In this document: positions 8,404 through 17,645 of the stretch, one piece after another
Numbering within the stretch: position 1 is the stretch's first letter
Layout of the letters: each line of letters begins with the position of its first letter
Assembly (NCBI GenBank): GCA_035499555.1
Contig: DATJYO010000055.1
Span: 62,001-126,000, forward strand
DNA: 64,000 nt
Source of the DNA: Bog-159 sp035499555
GTDB lineage: Bacteria; Acidobacteriota; Terriglobia; Bryobacterales; Bryobacteraceae
Reading direction: 5' to 3'
Notes under the pieces: generated by a model
The model's database searches: none
What the model saw: only the letters and a program-made list of their open reading frames with translations
What the model was told of the DNA's origin: nothing
Made by a program: the position numbers and the translations under genes

Positions 8404-10344
8404 CTACTCGACCCAGATCGTCACGGCATTGCTGGCGTAACCGCCGGGCGCGACCATCACCACCGGTATCTGGCCGGTAACGCTTGGGACGTCCGGCACC
8501 CGGGCGTTGATCTGCCACAGCCCCACGTAGCCCGGAGCCAGGCCGCTGAACTCGACCGTGGCCTCTTCATTGCCCACGAACACGCGCGGCTTCAGCGTCG
8601 TCTGCGCAAACGGGGGTGACAGTGGTGCGGGTGTTCCATCCGCCGGCGTTTGCGTCAACCCTTCCGCTCCGGTGGCGAAGATCTGGATCACGGAGTTGCG
8701 CGGCGCCCGCACCTTCGAATTCGTGAGTTGATTGCCCTGGGTCAGTACGGCGCCCGGCCGGTCGGCGCTCAGAAAATCCGCCAGGAAGATTCCTGGACTC
8801 GAACTGACCACCATCGCGGTTCCCGTCACTACTTTCTGCCCGGCGAGGCTGATCGCAACCTGAGCCGTGCCGGCCGCGGTTGCCGAGGGAACCTGGAAAT
8901 TGATCTGCGATGGCGTCACGGCGAGCAGCGGGGCCGGCGTGCCGTTTACTTGAACCTGAACGCCGCTCAGGCTGGTCCCGTAGGGAACCGACTCCGCCAC
9001 CGCCGTTGTAACGCCGGCGAAATCGCCGAACGCAGTCGCCCATTCGCCGGGAGATATCAGCATGCCAAAGCTGGCGCCGTTGACGATGACGGGGTAGCCC
9101 GTCCCGGGCTGTGGGTTGGAAAATCGTGCCGGCAGCGTCAGAGCCGCGGCCAGGAAGGGATCGTAGCGCGCGAAGTAATCGGCGGAGGAATATGACACCG
9201 GCACATCGGGAAGCACCGAGTCTTTCGTGTAGCCGGAAATCACCGTGTAATAGCGCGTGGAGCAGGTGACGCGCAGCCCCGAGTTCGGCAGGTTAAACGT
9301 AGCGATGTTCCCATAAGCATTCGGATCGCCGCCGGTCGGCTGGCCCACGAGCGGGATTCCCAGGCCGGACAACTGGGCCGCATTCATCATGCCCGACGAC
9401 ATCGTCGCCTGGCCGATGATAGCCGCGGTCTGCCGGCGCAACGCTGCGTTGGCGCTCAATGAATTGAGCAGCGGGTTGATGATCGAGCTGTCGCCGCCGG
9501 TATTGTTTCGCAGGTCCACTACGAGTTGATGGATGGGTTGCGCGGCGATCGCGGCCAGCACCTGGCTCCAGAAGCTCGCGAAACTCAGGCCGGACATCTG
9601 TTCGCACTGGTTGTAAGCTACATACATCGTCTGCGTGGTTGGCAGGAATTGAAACCAATAATATACGCTGCCGTTCGACCGCCAGAGCGGGACAAAGCCG
9701 GTAGTGGAATCGGGCGGCCAGAGAAGATTCTCGGAGGATGGCGCGATTTGCAGCGTGAACTGTGCGCCGGACATGTCCTGGAACACGAAAGGGACCGGTG
9801 CCGGACCGGATGTGACACCCAGCGAGGAAAGAATTTCGGCGGTGGCCAGATAGGTCTCGCTCATCTCCCTCACCCAATAGTCGTTCTCGTGCGACACGGC
9901 CGCGCTGATCGCGTTGTAAGCCTGGTCGACAGGCAGGTTCCCAATCCGGATCGCTTTGACCCCGATGGCGCGGCTGTACTCGGGCGCCGCGGCGTTGACG
10001 AATAACCCGTCACTGAACCAGCGAAAACGGATCGGCAACGGCGCGAACGGTGAAGTGACGGCGGTGTGGGCGTCGCCGACCATGGCGGCCAGCTTCATCA
10101 TCGCCACCGTAACCTGCGCATCCGTCATCTGCGGAATGTCCTGGTTCAGGGCATTGACCGCGGCGTTGAAGTCCTGGGAACTGACGTGAAAGAACAGGCT
10201 CGGGTGTGTCCGCTCCAGAAAACTCACCATGCTCTGGAGGTCCGATTGCCACTGCCCGCCGGTAAGCGCCGGCCCGCGCGCCGGCGCCAGAAACAACAGT
10301 GCCCCCAGCGCCATCCATGGAACTCTTCTTTTGCAGGTCACCAT
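8404..10344 (-). CDS. Secreted S41-protease-like protein with Solibacter-type C-terminal domain
   Basis: The start is set at ATG 10344 because GGAAGGAG stands immediately upstream and a signal peptide follows (MVTCKRRVPWMALGALLFLAPARGPA). The upstream extension to 10470 has neither. The 646-residue product has an N-terminal helical cap and a tail-specific-protease core: QLVVDLRNNTGGDSS strand, then QATMSSGMM with the likely nucleophile Ser, then GIPLVGQPTGGDPNAYG. From about residue 415 comes a beta-rich domain (NGASFG..ISPGEWATAFG, VQVNGTPAPLLAVTPSQINFQVP) that I recognise as TIGR03437, described from Solibacter. The catalytic Lys of classical CtpA is not obvious, so it may be a Tricorn/IRBP-type member or inactive. 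Its 3' end faces the phosphatase-like cluster. Confidence 0.85.
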   Translation of the reverse strand: MVTCKRRVPWMALGALLFLAPARGPALTGGQWQSDLQSMVSFLERTHPSLFFHVSSQDFNAAVNALNQDIPQMTDAQVTVAMMKLAAMVGDAHTAVTSPFAPLPIRFRWFSDGLFVNAAAPEYSRAIGVKAIRIGNLPVDQAYNAISAAVSHENDYWVREMSETYLATAEILSSLGVTSGPAPVPFVFQDMSGAQFTLQIAPSSENLLWPPDSTTGFVPLWRSNGSVYYWFQFLPTTQTMYVAYNQCEQMSGLSFASFWSQVLAAIAAQPIHQLVVDLRNNTGGDSSIINPLLNSLSANAALRRQTAAIIGQATMSSGMMNAAQLSGLGIPLVGQPTGGDPNAYGNIATFNLPNSGLRVTCSTRYYTVISGYTKDSVLPDVPVSYSSADYFARYDPFLAAALTLPARFSNPQPGTGYPVIVNGASFGMLISPGEWATAFGDFAGVTTAVAESVPYGTSLSGVQVQVNGTPAPLLAVTPSQINFQVPSATAAGTAQVAISLAGQKVVTGTAMVVSSSPGIFLADFLSADRPGAVLTQGNQLTNSKVRAPRNSVIQIFATGAEGLTQTPADGTPAPLSPPFAQTTLKPRVFVGNEEATVEFSGLAPGYVGLWQINARVPDVPSVTGQIPVVMVAPGGYASNAVTIWVE

Positions 10345-11104
10345 GGCTCCTTCCGTGCGGCGAATCTGGCGCGGCACGGATCTGCCAAACCTAATATCAC
10401 ACCAGAATATCCGAAACAAGGCCCTGGATACCCGCGGATGCGGCCCTACGTCCGGCACAGTCACGCCCAACGTCCGTCGCCCGAACGGCCTCTTACCCCC
10501 GCCGTTTCAACCACCTGCCGCGCGCCCGCACCGTTTATCGGGGCGGTCCTGAACACATGTCATGTTAAGGTCCTGCCAAAGACTGCGCGAGAATTACCTG
10601 CCCAAAGACTCGGCAAAGCTCCGCATCGGGATGCGAGTCCGTTCAAAATGAATCAACGTATTGCGAACAAACAACTTGTGGCTTTGAACCATCATAAATC
10701 CCCATCCAGGCGCCCAAATTTCCCCGCACAAAAATGCACAAAAATGCACAAAAATGCACAAATCCGCACAATCCGCGACCGAGGCTCCGAGCAGTTCATC
10801 CCATTTGAGGTCTATCTGAAGAATGAAAGCAATGGTAAGACTGGCGTGAGCCGGTAAGAGCAGGGACAGAGGTCTTCCATCCAATTGTGAATAGCACGGC
10901 GACTTCGTCACGCCTATGCTCTTCGGATTTACAAATGCGAGTCACGGAAACTTTACACGAGACCCCACAGCGGCGCGAGGTACCTTCACGCCGGTGCGTG
11001 GCTTTGACTCTCCAGATTGCGCCTGGTCGGTTCGCATCACCCGACATGCAGCCACCCACCCCCCCCAAACTGCACAAACCACACACCGTGCTAAAACAAG
11101 CATC
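10345..11104. other. Long intergenic region between divergent secreted-protein genes
   Basis: About 760 nt with no credible gene; open frames here are fragments or read-through of neighbours and lack family features. It must contain the promoters of the divergent genes at 10344 (minus) and 11105 (plus). It holds a short tandem repeat (10726-10760) and a near-repeat of the phrase CTGCC(C)AAAGACT around 10573 and 10600. A TAAAAC hexamer at 11092-11097 lies 7 nt before the ATG at 11105. No recognisable mobile element was seen. Confidence 0.5.
10726..10760. repeat. Tandem repeat, 10-bp unit AAAATGCACA
   Basis: Three perfect contiguous copies of AAAATGCACA at 10731-10760, preceded by the partial unit GCACA at 10726-10730. 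The repeat continues in degenerate form (AATCCGCACAATCCGC). The 10-bp period matches one helical turn. It lies in non-coding DNA about 350 bp from both flanking start codons. Confidence 0.9.
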
Positions 11105-14100
11105 ATGACCCGAATCCAAACCCGCCTCGCCCTCCTGACCCTCGCTGTCGCCACCGCCGCCCCCGCCCAGCAGATCGCCCCCGAGCTCTTCCACGAGCTC
11201 CACTGGCGCAACGTCGGACCCTACCGTGGCGGCCGCACCCGCGCCTGCACCGGCGTGCCTTCCCAGCCCAACGTCTTCTACATGGGCCAGGTCAACGGCG
11301 GCGTTTGGAAGTCCGACGACTACGGCCGCACCTGGGACCCCATCTTCGACTCCCAGCCCACCGGCTCCATCGGCGCCATCGCCGTCGCTCCCTCCGACCC
11401 CGACGTCGTCTACGCCGCCAGCGGCGAAGGCCTCCAGCGCCCCGATCTCTCCGTCGGCCACGGCATCTACAAGTCCACTGACGCCGGCAAAACCTGGACC
11501 CACCTCGGCCTGCAAGACGGCCAGCAGATCCCCGCCCTCGCCATCGACCCGCGTGACTCCAACCACGTCTACGCCGCTGTCCTCGGCCACCCCTACGGCC
11601 CAAACGCCGAGCGCGGCCTGTTCGTCACCACCGACGGCGGCCAGTCCTGGCAGAAATCCCTTTACATCGACGAGAACACCGGCGCCTCCGCCATCGCCAT
11701 GGATCCCTCCGAGCCCGACGTCCTCTACGCCTCCATGTGGGAAGCCCGCCAGGGACCCTGGGAATTTGGAAACACCTACGCCGGCACCCACGGCGGCATC
11801 TTCAAATCCACCGACGGCGGCAAGACCTGGAACAAACTCACGCAAGGCCTGCCGCAGGTCGAGCAGGCTTACGTCGCCATCGCCCACAGCAATCCGCGCC
11901 GCCTCTACGGCGTCGTCGCTTTCGGACACCAGGTGGGCATCTACCGCTCCGACGACGCCGGCGCTAACTGGCGCCGCATCACCACCGATGCCCGCCCCGC
12001 CGGACGCATCGGCGGCGGCGACTTGCCAGTTCCCCTGGTCGACCCCAAAGATCCGGACACCGTCTACAGCACCAGCACCGTCACCTGGCGCTCCAGCGAC
12101 GGCGGCCAGACCTGGATGGGCCTCAAGGGCGCGCCCGGCGGCGACGACTACCAGAACATCTGGATCAATCCCAACAACCCCGACGTCATTCTGCTGGTCA
12201 GCGATCAGGGCGCCGTCGTCAGCGTCAATCGCGGCCGCACCTGGAGCTCCTGGTATAACCAGTCCACCGCGCAGCTCTATCACGCCATCGCCGATAACGC
12301 CTTCCCCTATCGCGTCTGCGCCGGCCAGCAGGAGAGCGGATCGGTCTGCGTCTCCAGCCGCGGCAACGACGGTGTCATCACCTTCCGCGAATGGCATCCC
12401 GTAGGCGTCATCGAATACGGCTACGTGGCTCCCGATCCGCGCGATCCCGATATCGTCTACGGCGCCGGCCGCGGCTCGGTGACCAAATTCCACCGCGCTA
12501 CCGGAGAGGTCGAAAACGTGGCGCCCGGCCCGCTCGCCGGCGGCAAATATCGCACCGACCGCACGCAGCCCATCATCTTCTCGCCCGTCGATCCCCACGT
12601 GCTCTACTACGCGGCCAACGTGGTCTTCAAAACCATCGACGGCGGCCGCACCTGGCAGACTATCAGCGGCGATCTCACGCGCGAAAAGCCCGGCATCCCC
12701 GCCAGCCTCGGCCACATGGCCGACAAGGATCCCGGCGCCGCCAAACAGCGCGGCGTCGTCTATTCGCTCGCCCCGTCCTTCAAAACGCTGGACACCCTCT
12801 GGGCCGGCACCGACGACGGCCGCATCTGGATCACCGCCGATGGCGGCAAGAACTGGAAAGATGTTTCTCCGCCCGAGCTGACCCCCTGGAGCAAGGTCAC
12901 CCAGATGGAAGCTTCCCACTTTGACGACCAGTCCGCCTACGCCTCCGTCAGCCGCTTCCGCATCGACGATCTGACGCCTTACATCTACCGCACCCACGAC
13001 CGCGGCAAAACCTGGAAGCTCATCACCAGCGGCCTGCCCAACGACGCGCCCATCGATACCGTGCGCGAAGATCCCGTGCGGAAGGGTTTGCTGTTCGCCG
13101 GCAGCGAAACCAGCGTGTGGGTCTCCTTCGACGACGGCGATCGCTGGCAGTCGCTGCAACTGGACCTGCCCCACACCGCCATCCGCGATCTCTGGATCAA
13201 GGACGCCGACCTGATCGTGGGCACCCACGGGCGCGGCTTCTGGATCCTCGACGACATCTCGCCCCTGCGCCAGATCGGCGAGAAAGCCCTGGCCTCGGCT
13301 GTGTGGCTGAGTCATCCCGCCGCTGCCTGGCGCGTGCGCCGCGACACCAATACCGATACGCCCCTGCCCCCCGACGAGCCGCTGGCCGAGAACCCGCCGG
13401 ATGGCGCGCCCATCGATTACTACCTGGCGCAGCCCGCCTCCGGTCCGGTCACGCTCGAAATTCTCGACAGCGCCGGCAAACTCGTGCGCCGCTATGCCAG
13501 CACCGACGCCCCCGAACCTACCGCCGCCGACCTGAAGACCTTGGCCATTCCGACCTACTGGGTGCGCCGGCCGCGCACGCTGTCGGCGGCCGCCGGCCTG
13601 CACCGCTGGATCTGGGATCTGCACGGCGCGCCGCCCGAATCCATGCGCCACGGATATCCCATCTCCGCGGTGCCCCACGACACACCCCGCTTGCCCCTCG
13701 GTCCGCGCGCGCTGCCGGGAGTCTACACCGTGAAGATCACCGCCGACGGCCACACCGAGACCGCCAGCCTCACCGTCAAGATGGATCCGCGCGTCAAGGC
13801 CACCCCCGCCGCCCTCGCGCAACTGCATCGCGCCGAGGTGGAGTTGGCCGGACTCATCACCCGTACCACGGAAGCCATCCGCGAAGCCCACTCCGCCCAG
13901 GAGCAGATCGAAAAACGATCGGACCTCGCCGATCTCGGCAAGCAGCTCAAAGACCTGCTGGGCGCCGGCGGTATGTTCGGACCCGTGCCCCCCAAGCCCG
14001 GGCTGATGTCCGTCAACGGCCAGGCCTCCATGCTGTACGGCAGTCTGGACGGCGCCGACGCCGCTCCTACCGCCGCGCAATCCGCCGCCGTTGCGCAACT

Positions 14101-14230
14101 CGTCCGCGAAGCGCCCGCCGTAATCCAGCGATGGGAGAAACTCAAGGAGCAGCTCAAGGCCAAAAACGTCGAGCTGAAGAGTGGATCGAAGCAGGACGAT
14201 GGCGACGACGAAGACGACGACGTTGGCTAG
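11105..14230 (+). CDS. Secreted BNR/sortilin-type beta-propeller protein
   Basis: A 1041-residue exported protein. The start at ATG 11105 gives a signal peptide (MTRIQTRLALLTLAVATAAPAQQ); the upstream in-frame extension to 10916 does not. The body carries many sialidase-type Asp-box motifs (SDDYGRTWDP, STDAGKTWTHL, TTDGGQSWQ, STDGGKTWNKL, TIDGGRTWQTI, TADGGKNWKD), so it forms one or two BNR/VPS10-like propellers. The last 350 residues include an Ig-like region, a helical stretch with EAHSAQEQIEKR and an acidic tail. The family is often annotated as glycosyl hydrolase, but I see no catalytic sialidase signature, so a binding or scaffold role is as likely. Its TAG stop shares the palindrome CTAG with the stop of the convergent DAHP synthase gene. 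Confidence 0.87.
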   Translation: MTRIQTRLALLTLAVATAAPAQQIAPELFHELHWRNVGPYRGGRTRACTGVPSQPNVFYMGQVNGGVWKSDDYGRTWDPIFDSQPTGSIGAIAVAPSDPDVVYAASGEGLQRPDLSVGHGIYKSTDAGKTWTHLGLQDGQQIPALAIDPRDSNHVYAAVLGHPYGPNAERGLFVTTDGGQSWQKSLYIDENTGASAIAMDPSEPDVLYASMWEARQGPWEFGNTYAGTHGGIFKSTDGGKTWNKLTQGLPQVEQAYVAIAHSNPRRLYGVVAFGHQVGIYRSDDAGANWRRITTDARPAGRIGGGDLPVPLVDPKDPDTVYSTSTVTWRSSDGGQTWMGLKGAPGGDDYQNIWINPNNPDVILLVSDQGAVVSVNRGRTWSSWYNQSTAQLYHAIADNAFPYRVCAGQQESGSVCVSSRGNDGVITFREWHPVGVIEYGYVAPDPRDPDIVYGAGRGSVTKFHRATGEVENVAPGPLAGGKYRTDRTQPIIFSPVDPHVLYYAANVVFKTIDGGRTWQTISGDLTREKPGIPASLGHMADKDPGAAKQRGVVYSLAPSFKTLDTLWAGTDDGRIWITADGGKNWKDVSPPELTPWSKVTQMEASHFDDQSAYASVSRFRIDDLTPYIYRTHDRGKTWKLITSGLPNDAPIDTVREDPVRKGLLFAGSETSVWVSFDDGDRWQSLQLDLPHTAIRDLWIKDADLIVGTHGRGFWILDDISPLRQIGEKALASAVWLSHPAAAWRVRRDTNTDTPLPPDEPLAENPPDGAPIDYYLAQPASGPVTLEILDSAGKLVRRYASTDAPEPTAADLKTLAIPTYWVRRPRTLSAAAGLHRWIWDLHGAPPESMRHGYPISAVPHDTPRLPLGPRALPGVYTVKITADGHTETASLTVKMDPRVKATPAALAQLHRAEVELAGLITRTTEAIREAHSAQEQIEKRSDLADLGKQLKDLLGAGGMFGPVPPKPGLMSVNGQASMLYGSLDGADAAPTAAQSAAVAQLVREAPAVIQRWEKLKEQLKAKNVELKSGSKQDDGDDEDDDVG

Positions 14231-15585
14231 TCCGCGGCCCCTCCGGTGGCTGCGGTGCGCATCTTCCGCGACACGAACAGGGCCATCTCCAAAGCCTGCT
14301 CGTAATTGAGCCGCGGGTCGAGCCCTGACTTATAGGCCAGTTTCAGGTCCTCTTCCTGTAATCCGCGCGCGCCGCCGATGCACTCGGTGACGTCTTCGCC
14401 GGTCACTTCGATGTGGATGCCGCCCAGGTGGCTGCCGCAGGCCGCGTGAATGTCCATCGCCTGGTCCAACTCGCCCAGGATCTCGTCGAAGTTGCGCGTC
14501 TTGATCCCGTCCGCCGTGGTCCGCGTATTGCCGTGCATGGGATCGCAGCACCACAACACGGTCTTGCCGGTCGCGCGCACCGCCTCGATCAGCGGCGGCA
14601 GGAATCGCGCGATGCAGTCCGTGCCGAAACGATGGATCAGCGTGAGCCGCCCGGGTTCGTCCTCCGGATGCAGAATGTCCACGATCTGCCGCAGCGTCTC
14701 CGGCCGCATCGCCGGCCCGATCTTCACCCCGATCGGATTGCGTATGCCCCGGAAGAACTCCACGTGCGCGCCGCCCGGATCGGCCGTGCGCATGCCGATC
14801 CAGGGAAAATGCGTGGAAAGATCGAACCAGCCCTCCTGCCGCGGCACGTGCCGCGTCTGCGCCTGCTCGTACGGCAGATGCAGCCCTTCGTGGCTGGTGA
14901 AGAAGTCGATCCACTGCAGCTCGCCCGGATGCACGCCCATCAGGCTTTCCATGAACCGTATGGATTCGCCGATCTGCCGCGCGATGCGCTGGTATTCCTC
15001 GGCCATGGGCGAATCCTTCACCCAGTCCAGGTTCCAGTAGTCCAGGCGCGCCGGATCCACGAAGCCGCGGCTCACCAGCGCGCGAATGAAATTCAGGGTC
15101 AGCGCCGCCCGCTCGTAGCCGCGCAGCATCAGTTGCGGATCGGGCGTGCGCGCGGCTTCCGTGAAGTCCGGGCAGTTGATCAGGTCGCCGCGATAGCTCG
15201 GCAGCGTCACCCCGTCGCGCGTCTCAAAATCGTCGGAGCGCGGCTTGGCGTACTGCCCGGCGAAGCGCCCCACCCGGATGACCCGCCGCCGTCCGCCCAG
15301 CGTCAGCACCAGGCTCATCTGCAGCAGCATTTTGAGCTTGTTGGCGATGGTGTTCGAGTCGCAGTGGTCGTAGCGCTCGGCGCAGTCGCCGCCTTGCAGC
15401 AGGAAACGTTCGCCGCGCGCTGCTTCCCCCAACTGCGTGCGCAGCGCGTTGATCTCCCAGCTCGTCACCAGCGGCGGCAGCTTCGAGATGGCCTCCACCA
15501 CGCGCGCCGTTTCCTCATCGTGCGGATACACCGGCTGCTGCCCGGCCGGCTTGCTCTTCCACGATGTGGGTAACCACACATTCAT
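14227..15585 (-). CDS. aroF: 3-deoxy-7-phosphoheptulonate synthase, class II (AroA-II)
   Basis: A 452-residue enzyme of the plant/Mycobacterium-type DAHP synthases, the first step of the shikimate pathway (phosphoenolpyruvate plus erythrose-4-phosphate). Diagnostic segments are LQGGDCAER with the metal-binding Cys, the RVGRFAGQYAKPRS substrate loop, RGYERAALTLNF, HEGLHLPYEQ, VGVK-type sheet ends (NPIGVKIGPAM), LIHRFG, CDPMHGNT with the metal-ligand His, and HLGGIHIEVTGEDVTEC with the metal-ligand Glu. Length and ends match the family. It is divergent from the exported-protein gene at 15645, with only 59 bp between them. Symbol use varies (aroF, aroG, aroH). Confidence 0.95.
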   Translation of the reverse strand: MNVWLPTSWKSKPAGQQPVYPHDEETARVVEAISKLPPLVTSWEINALRTQLGEAARGERFLLQGGDCAERYDHCDSNTIANKLKMLLQMSLVLTLGGRRRVIRVGRFAGQYAKPRSDDFETRDGVTLPSYRGDLINCPDFTEAARTPDPQLMLRGYERAALTLNFIRALVSRGFVDPARLDYWNLDWVKDSPMAEEYQRIARQIGESIRFMESLMGVHPGELQWIDFFTSHEGLHLPYEQAQTRHVPRQEGWFDLSTHFPWIGMRTADPGGAHVEFFRGIRNPIGVKIGPAMRPETLRQIVDILHPEDEPGRLTLIHRFGTDCIARFLPPLIEAVRATGKTVLWCCDPMHGNTRTTADGIKTRNFDEILGELDQAMDIHAACGSHLGGIHIEVTGEDVTECIGGARGLQEEDLKLAYKSGLDPRLNYEQALEMALFVSRKMRTAATGGAAD

Positions 15586-15612
15586 TCAGCCAACAGCTTA
15601 GCACCGCACGCT

Positions 15613-15654
15613 GGAATCGCATCTCGCGATGGGAGAATGACAAGATGCGATTCC
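15613..15654 (+). promoter_or_regulatory. Perfect 12-bp inverted repeat overlapping a start codon
   Basis: GGAATCGCATCT (15613-15624) is exactly complementary to AGATGCGATTCC (15643-15654), with 18 nt between. The right arm contains the ATG of the following gene at 15645. The likely Shine-Dalgarno GGGAG (15631-15635) sits in the loop. In RNA this would be a 12-bp stem masking the start codon. In DNA the arms are centred 30 bp apart, about three helical turns, and could bind a dimeric regulator in the 59-bp region shared with the divergent DAHP synthase gene. Confidence 0.65.
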
Positions 15655-16592
15655 CGCTGATCTTGCTTGGCGTCATCTTATCCTTGTCCGCGTGGGCTCA
15701 GCAGAGCAGTGCTCCCGCCTGGTCCACTGTCACCATGCCGGTCTATTTCGCTTATGCGCCCTCGCCCGAACAGGTCCAGCCTCCTGCCGCGGGACCTTAT
15801 AAGTTCTACTTCCCCGGCCTGCTCTCCGCCCCCGTGCCCGATGCGCTGGGCTGCGCCTGGAATGTGCCCGGTTACGACGCGCCGCCCTACTGGTTCGACG
15901 ATGGCGTCGCCGAATCCGGCCCGATTTACCGTTCTGCCCCGGCCGTCGGAACCATGTATCAGTCCGGAACCGCCATCGGTTCCCGATTTCGCGGATTCCA
16001 ATTTACCGGCGCCTTTGCTCCCGGTAACTTCTCCGATCAGACTTACCTGATCGGCGCCGTCTATTACTCCGCCAACCCGTGTTTCGCGGGTGACCTGGAG
16101 TATGGCTTCGGCCACGATTATATCGGCGGCACTACGGCCTTTTACTTCTCCAACTACTCGAACTGTCCCGAGAGCGGTTCCCTGTTATGTTATGCCGAAG
16201 ATACCACGTCGTCCCCGGTCGAACCCCAGTGCTCCGGCCAGATCACGCTGCCTTCGCTGCCGCCCAACAGCCGCGGAACTCCGGTCTATCTCTATTCCGT
16301 CTATGTTTCCCGGCAGGCCGGCTCCGGCGATTTCGTGTTTACCGCCGCCGTCCGCGACCCGTACGATCATGCCACCCAGTGGGCCTGCGTGGCCGATCCG
16401 GCGAACGGTGACGGCGCCTTCGACCCATGTGTGGGAACCTTTCCGGTGAATTCGTGCGGCTCCGCTTTCCCCACCGGGCAGCTCTACGAAACGTTCGGCA
16501 ACGTGGTGGCAGGTATCTCTCGCGACAATCTGCCCGGGCCTTCCACGGCGGTCGATGCCCTGCAGATCGCCACCGTGTCCGTGGGCAAATAG
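15645..16592 (+). CDS. Exported protein of unknown function
   Basis: A 315-residue protein with a signal peptide (MRFPLILLGVILSLSAWA). The longer frame from 15564 is rejected because it overlaps the divergent DAHP synthase start. The mature part is rich in Tyr, Pro, Ser and Phe and has many Cys. Pairs such as ALGCAWN, ANPCFAG, NCPESGSLLCYAED, PQCSGQ, WACVAD, DPCVG and NSCGS suggest disulfide bonding outside the cytoplasm. I recognise no family. The start codon is buried in the inverted repeat described at 15613-15654. Confidence 0.75.
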   Translation: MRFPLILLGVILSLSAWAQQSSAPAWSTVTMPVYFAYAPSPEQVQPPAAGPYKFYFPGLLSAPVPDALGCAWNVPGYDAPPYWFDDGVAESGPIYRSAPAVGTMYQSGTAIGSRFRGFQFTGAFAPGNFSDQTYLIGAVYYSANPCFAGDLEYGFGHDYIGGTTAFYFSNYSNCPESGSLLCYAEDTTSSPVEPQCSGQITLPSLPPNSRGTPVYLYSVYVSRQAGSGDFVFTAAVRDPYDHATQWACVADPANGDGAFDPCVGTFPVNSCGSAFPTGQLYETFGNVVAGISRDNLPGPSTAVDALQIATVSVGK

Positions 16593-16596
16593 GTTC

Positions 16597-17610
16597 TCAG
16601 TCCGCTGCCACGCGGATGACTAACTTGCCGAAGTTCTCTCCGCGAAAGAGCTTCTGCAGCGTATCCGGAAAGGTCTCCAGGCCGTCGACGACATGTTCCT
16701 GCGCCTTCAGCTTGCCGGACAGCGCCCAGCCCGCCAGCGCCTGCATGCCTTCCGGATAACGGGAAAGATAGTGAAAGACTACAAAGCCTTCCATCAGCGC
16801 ATGGTTGATGAGCAGCGACATGTAATTGCGCGGCCCGCGCATGGCTTCCATGTTGTTGTACTGCGAGATCGCGCCGCAGATGATCACCCGCGCGCGCAGG
16901 GCCAGCAGCGAGAGCGCAATGTCCAGAATCTCCCCGCCCACGTTGTCGAAATAGATGTCGATGCCCTTGGGGCAATGCCGCGCCAGCGCCGCCCGCACGT
17001 CCTCGCTCTTGTAGTCGACGGCCGCGTCGAAGCCCAGTTCCGCGGTGATGTACCGGCACTTGTCCGGACCGCCGGCGATGCCCACCACCCGGCAGCCCTT
17101 GATCTTGGCGATCTGTCCGGTTACGGCGCCCACGGCGCCCGCCGCGGCCGAGACCACCACCGTTTCGCCCTCCTTCGGTTTGCCGATATCCAGCAGCCCG
17201 AAGTAAGCCGTCAAACCCGGCATGCCCAGCGCGCCCAGGAAACGGGGCAGCGGCGCCAGCCGCGGATCCACTTTGGTGACTTCCTTCGCCTTCACCACCG
17301 CGTAATCCTGCACGCCGGTCATGCCGACGACCGTATCGCCGGCCGCCAGGCCCGGATCGTTCGACGCCACCACCCGGCCGATGCCGCCCGCGCGCATCAC
17401 GTCGCCGATACCCACCGGCGCGATGTACGACCTGCCCTCGTTCATCCAGCCGCGCATGGCGGGGTCGAGCGAGAGGTATTGAACGCGGACCAGCGCTTCG
17501 CCCGGACCCGGATCGGCCGCCGGCGCAGTCACGAAATCGAAGTCGCTGCGTTGGACCATCCCGGACGGGCGACTCTTCAACTTGAATTGCCGATTCTCGT
17601 ACGTGCTCAT
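16597..17610 (-). CDS. NADP-dependent medium-chain reductase, zinc-free (CurA/leukotriene B4 dehydrogenase-like)
   Basis: A 337-residue MDR-family oxidoreductase. After the N-terminal GroES-like part (LVRVQYLSLDPAMRGWMNE, AGGIGRVVASNDPGLAAGDTVVG) comes MPGLTAYFGLLDIGKPKEGETVVVSAAAGAVG, typical of the double-bond or prostaglandin reductase branch. The Rossmann segment is GCRVVGIAGGPDKC, and then YFDNVGG. No structural or catalytic zinc Cys sets are seen. The expected reaction is NADPH-dependent reduction of an alpha,beta-unsaturated ketone or aldehyde. The start is ATG 17610; the frame continues upstream only because it runs into the neighbouring pseudogene, from which it is probably separate. 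Confidence 0.9.
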   Translation of the reverse strand: MSTYENRQFKLKSRPSGMVQRSDFDFVTAPAADPGPGEALVRVQYLSLDPAMRGWMNEGRSYIAPVGIGDVMRAGGIGRVVASNDPGLAAGDTVVGMTGVQDYAVVKAKEVTKVDPRLAPLPRFLGALGMPGLTAYFGLLDIGKPKEGETVVVSAAAGAVGAVTGQIAKIKGCRVVGIAGGPDKCRYITAELGFDAAVDYKSEDVRAALARHCPKGIDIYFDNVGGEILDIALSLLALRARVIICGAISQYNNMEAMRGPRNYMSLLINHALMEGFVVFHYLSRYPEGMQALAGWALSGKLKAQEHVVDGLETFPDTLQKLFRGENFGKLVIRVAAD

Positions 17611-17645
17611 ATCCAGAACAGCTTCGCACATCTGGAGGCCCGCCT

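Noticed and set aside
10796..14098. 1100-codon open frame on the minus strand, opposite the BNR propeller gene
   Set aside because: It is the mirror of a GC-rich, codon-biased gene. Its composition is Gly/Ala/Val/Asp-rich with no domain or signal, while the plus strand has clear Asp-box repeats and a signal peptide.
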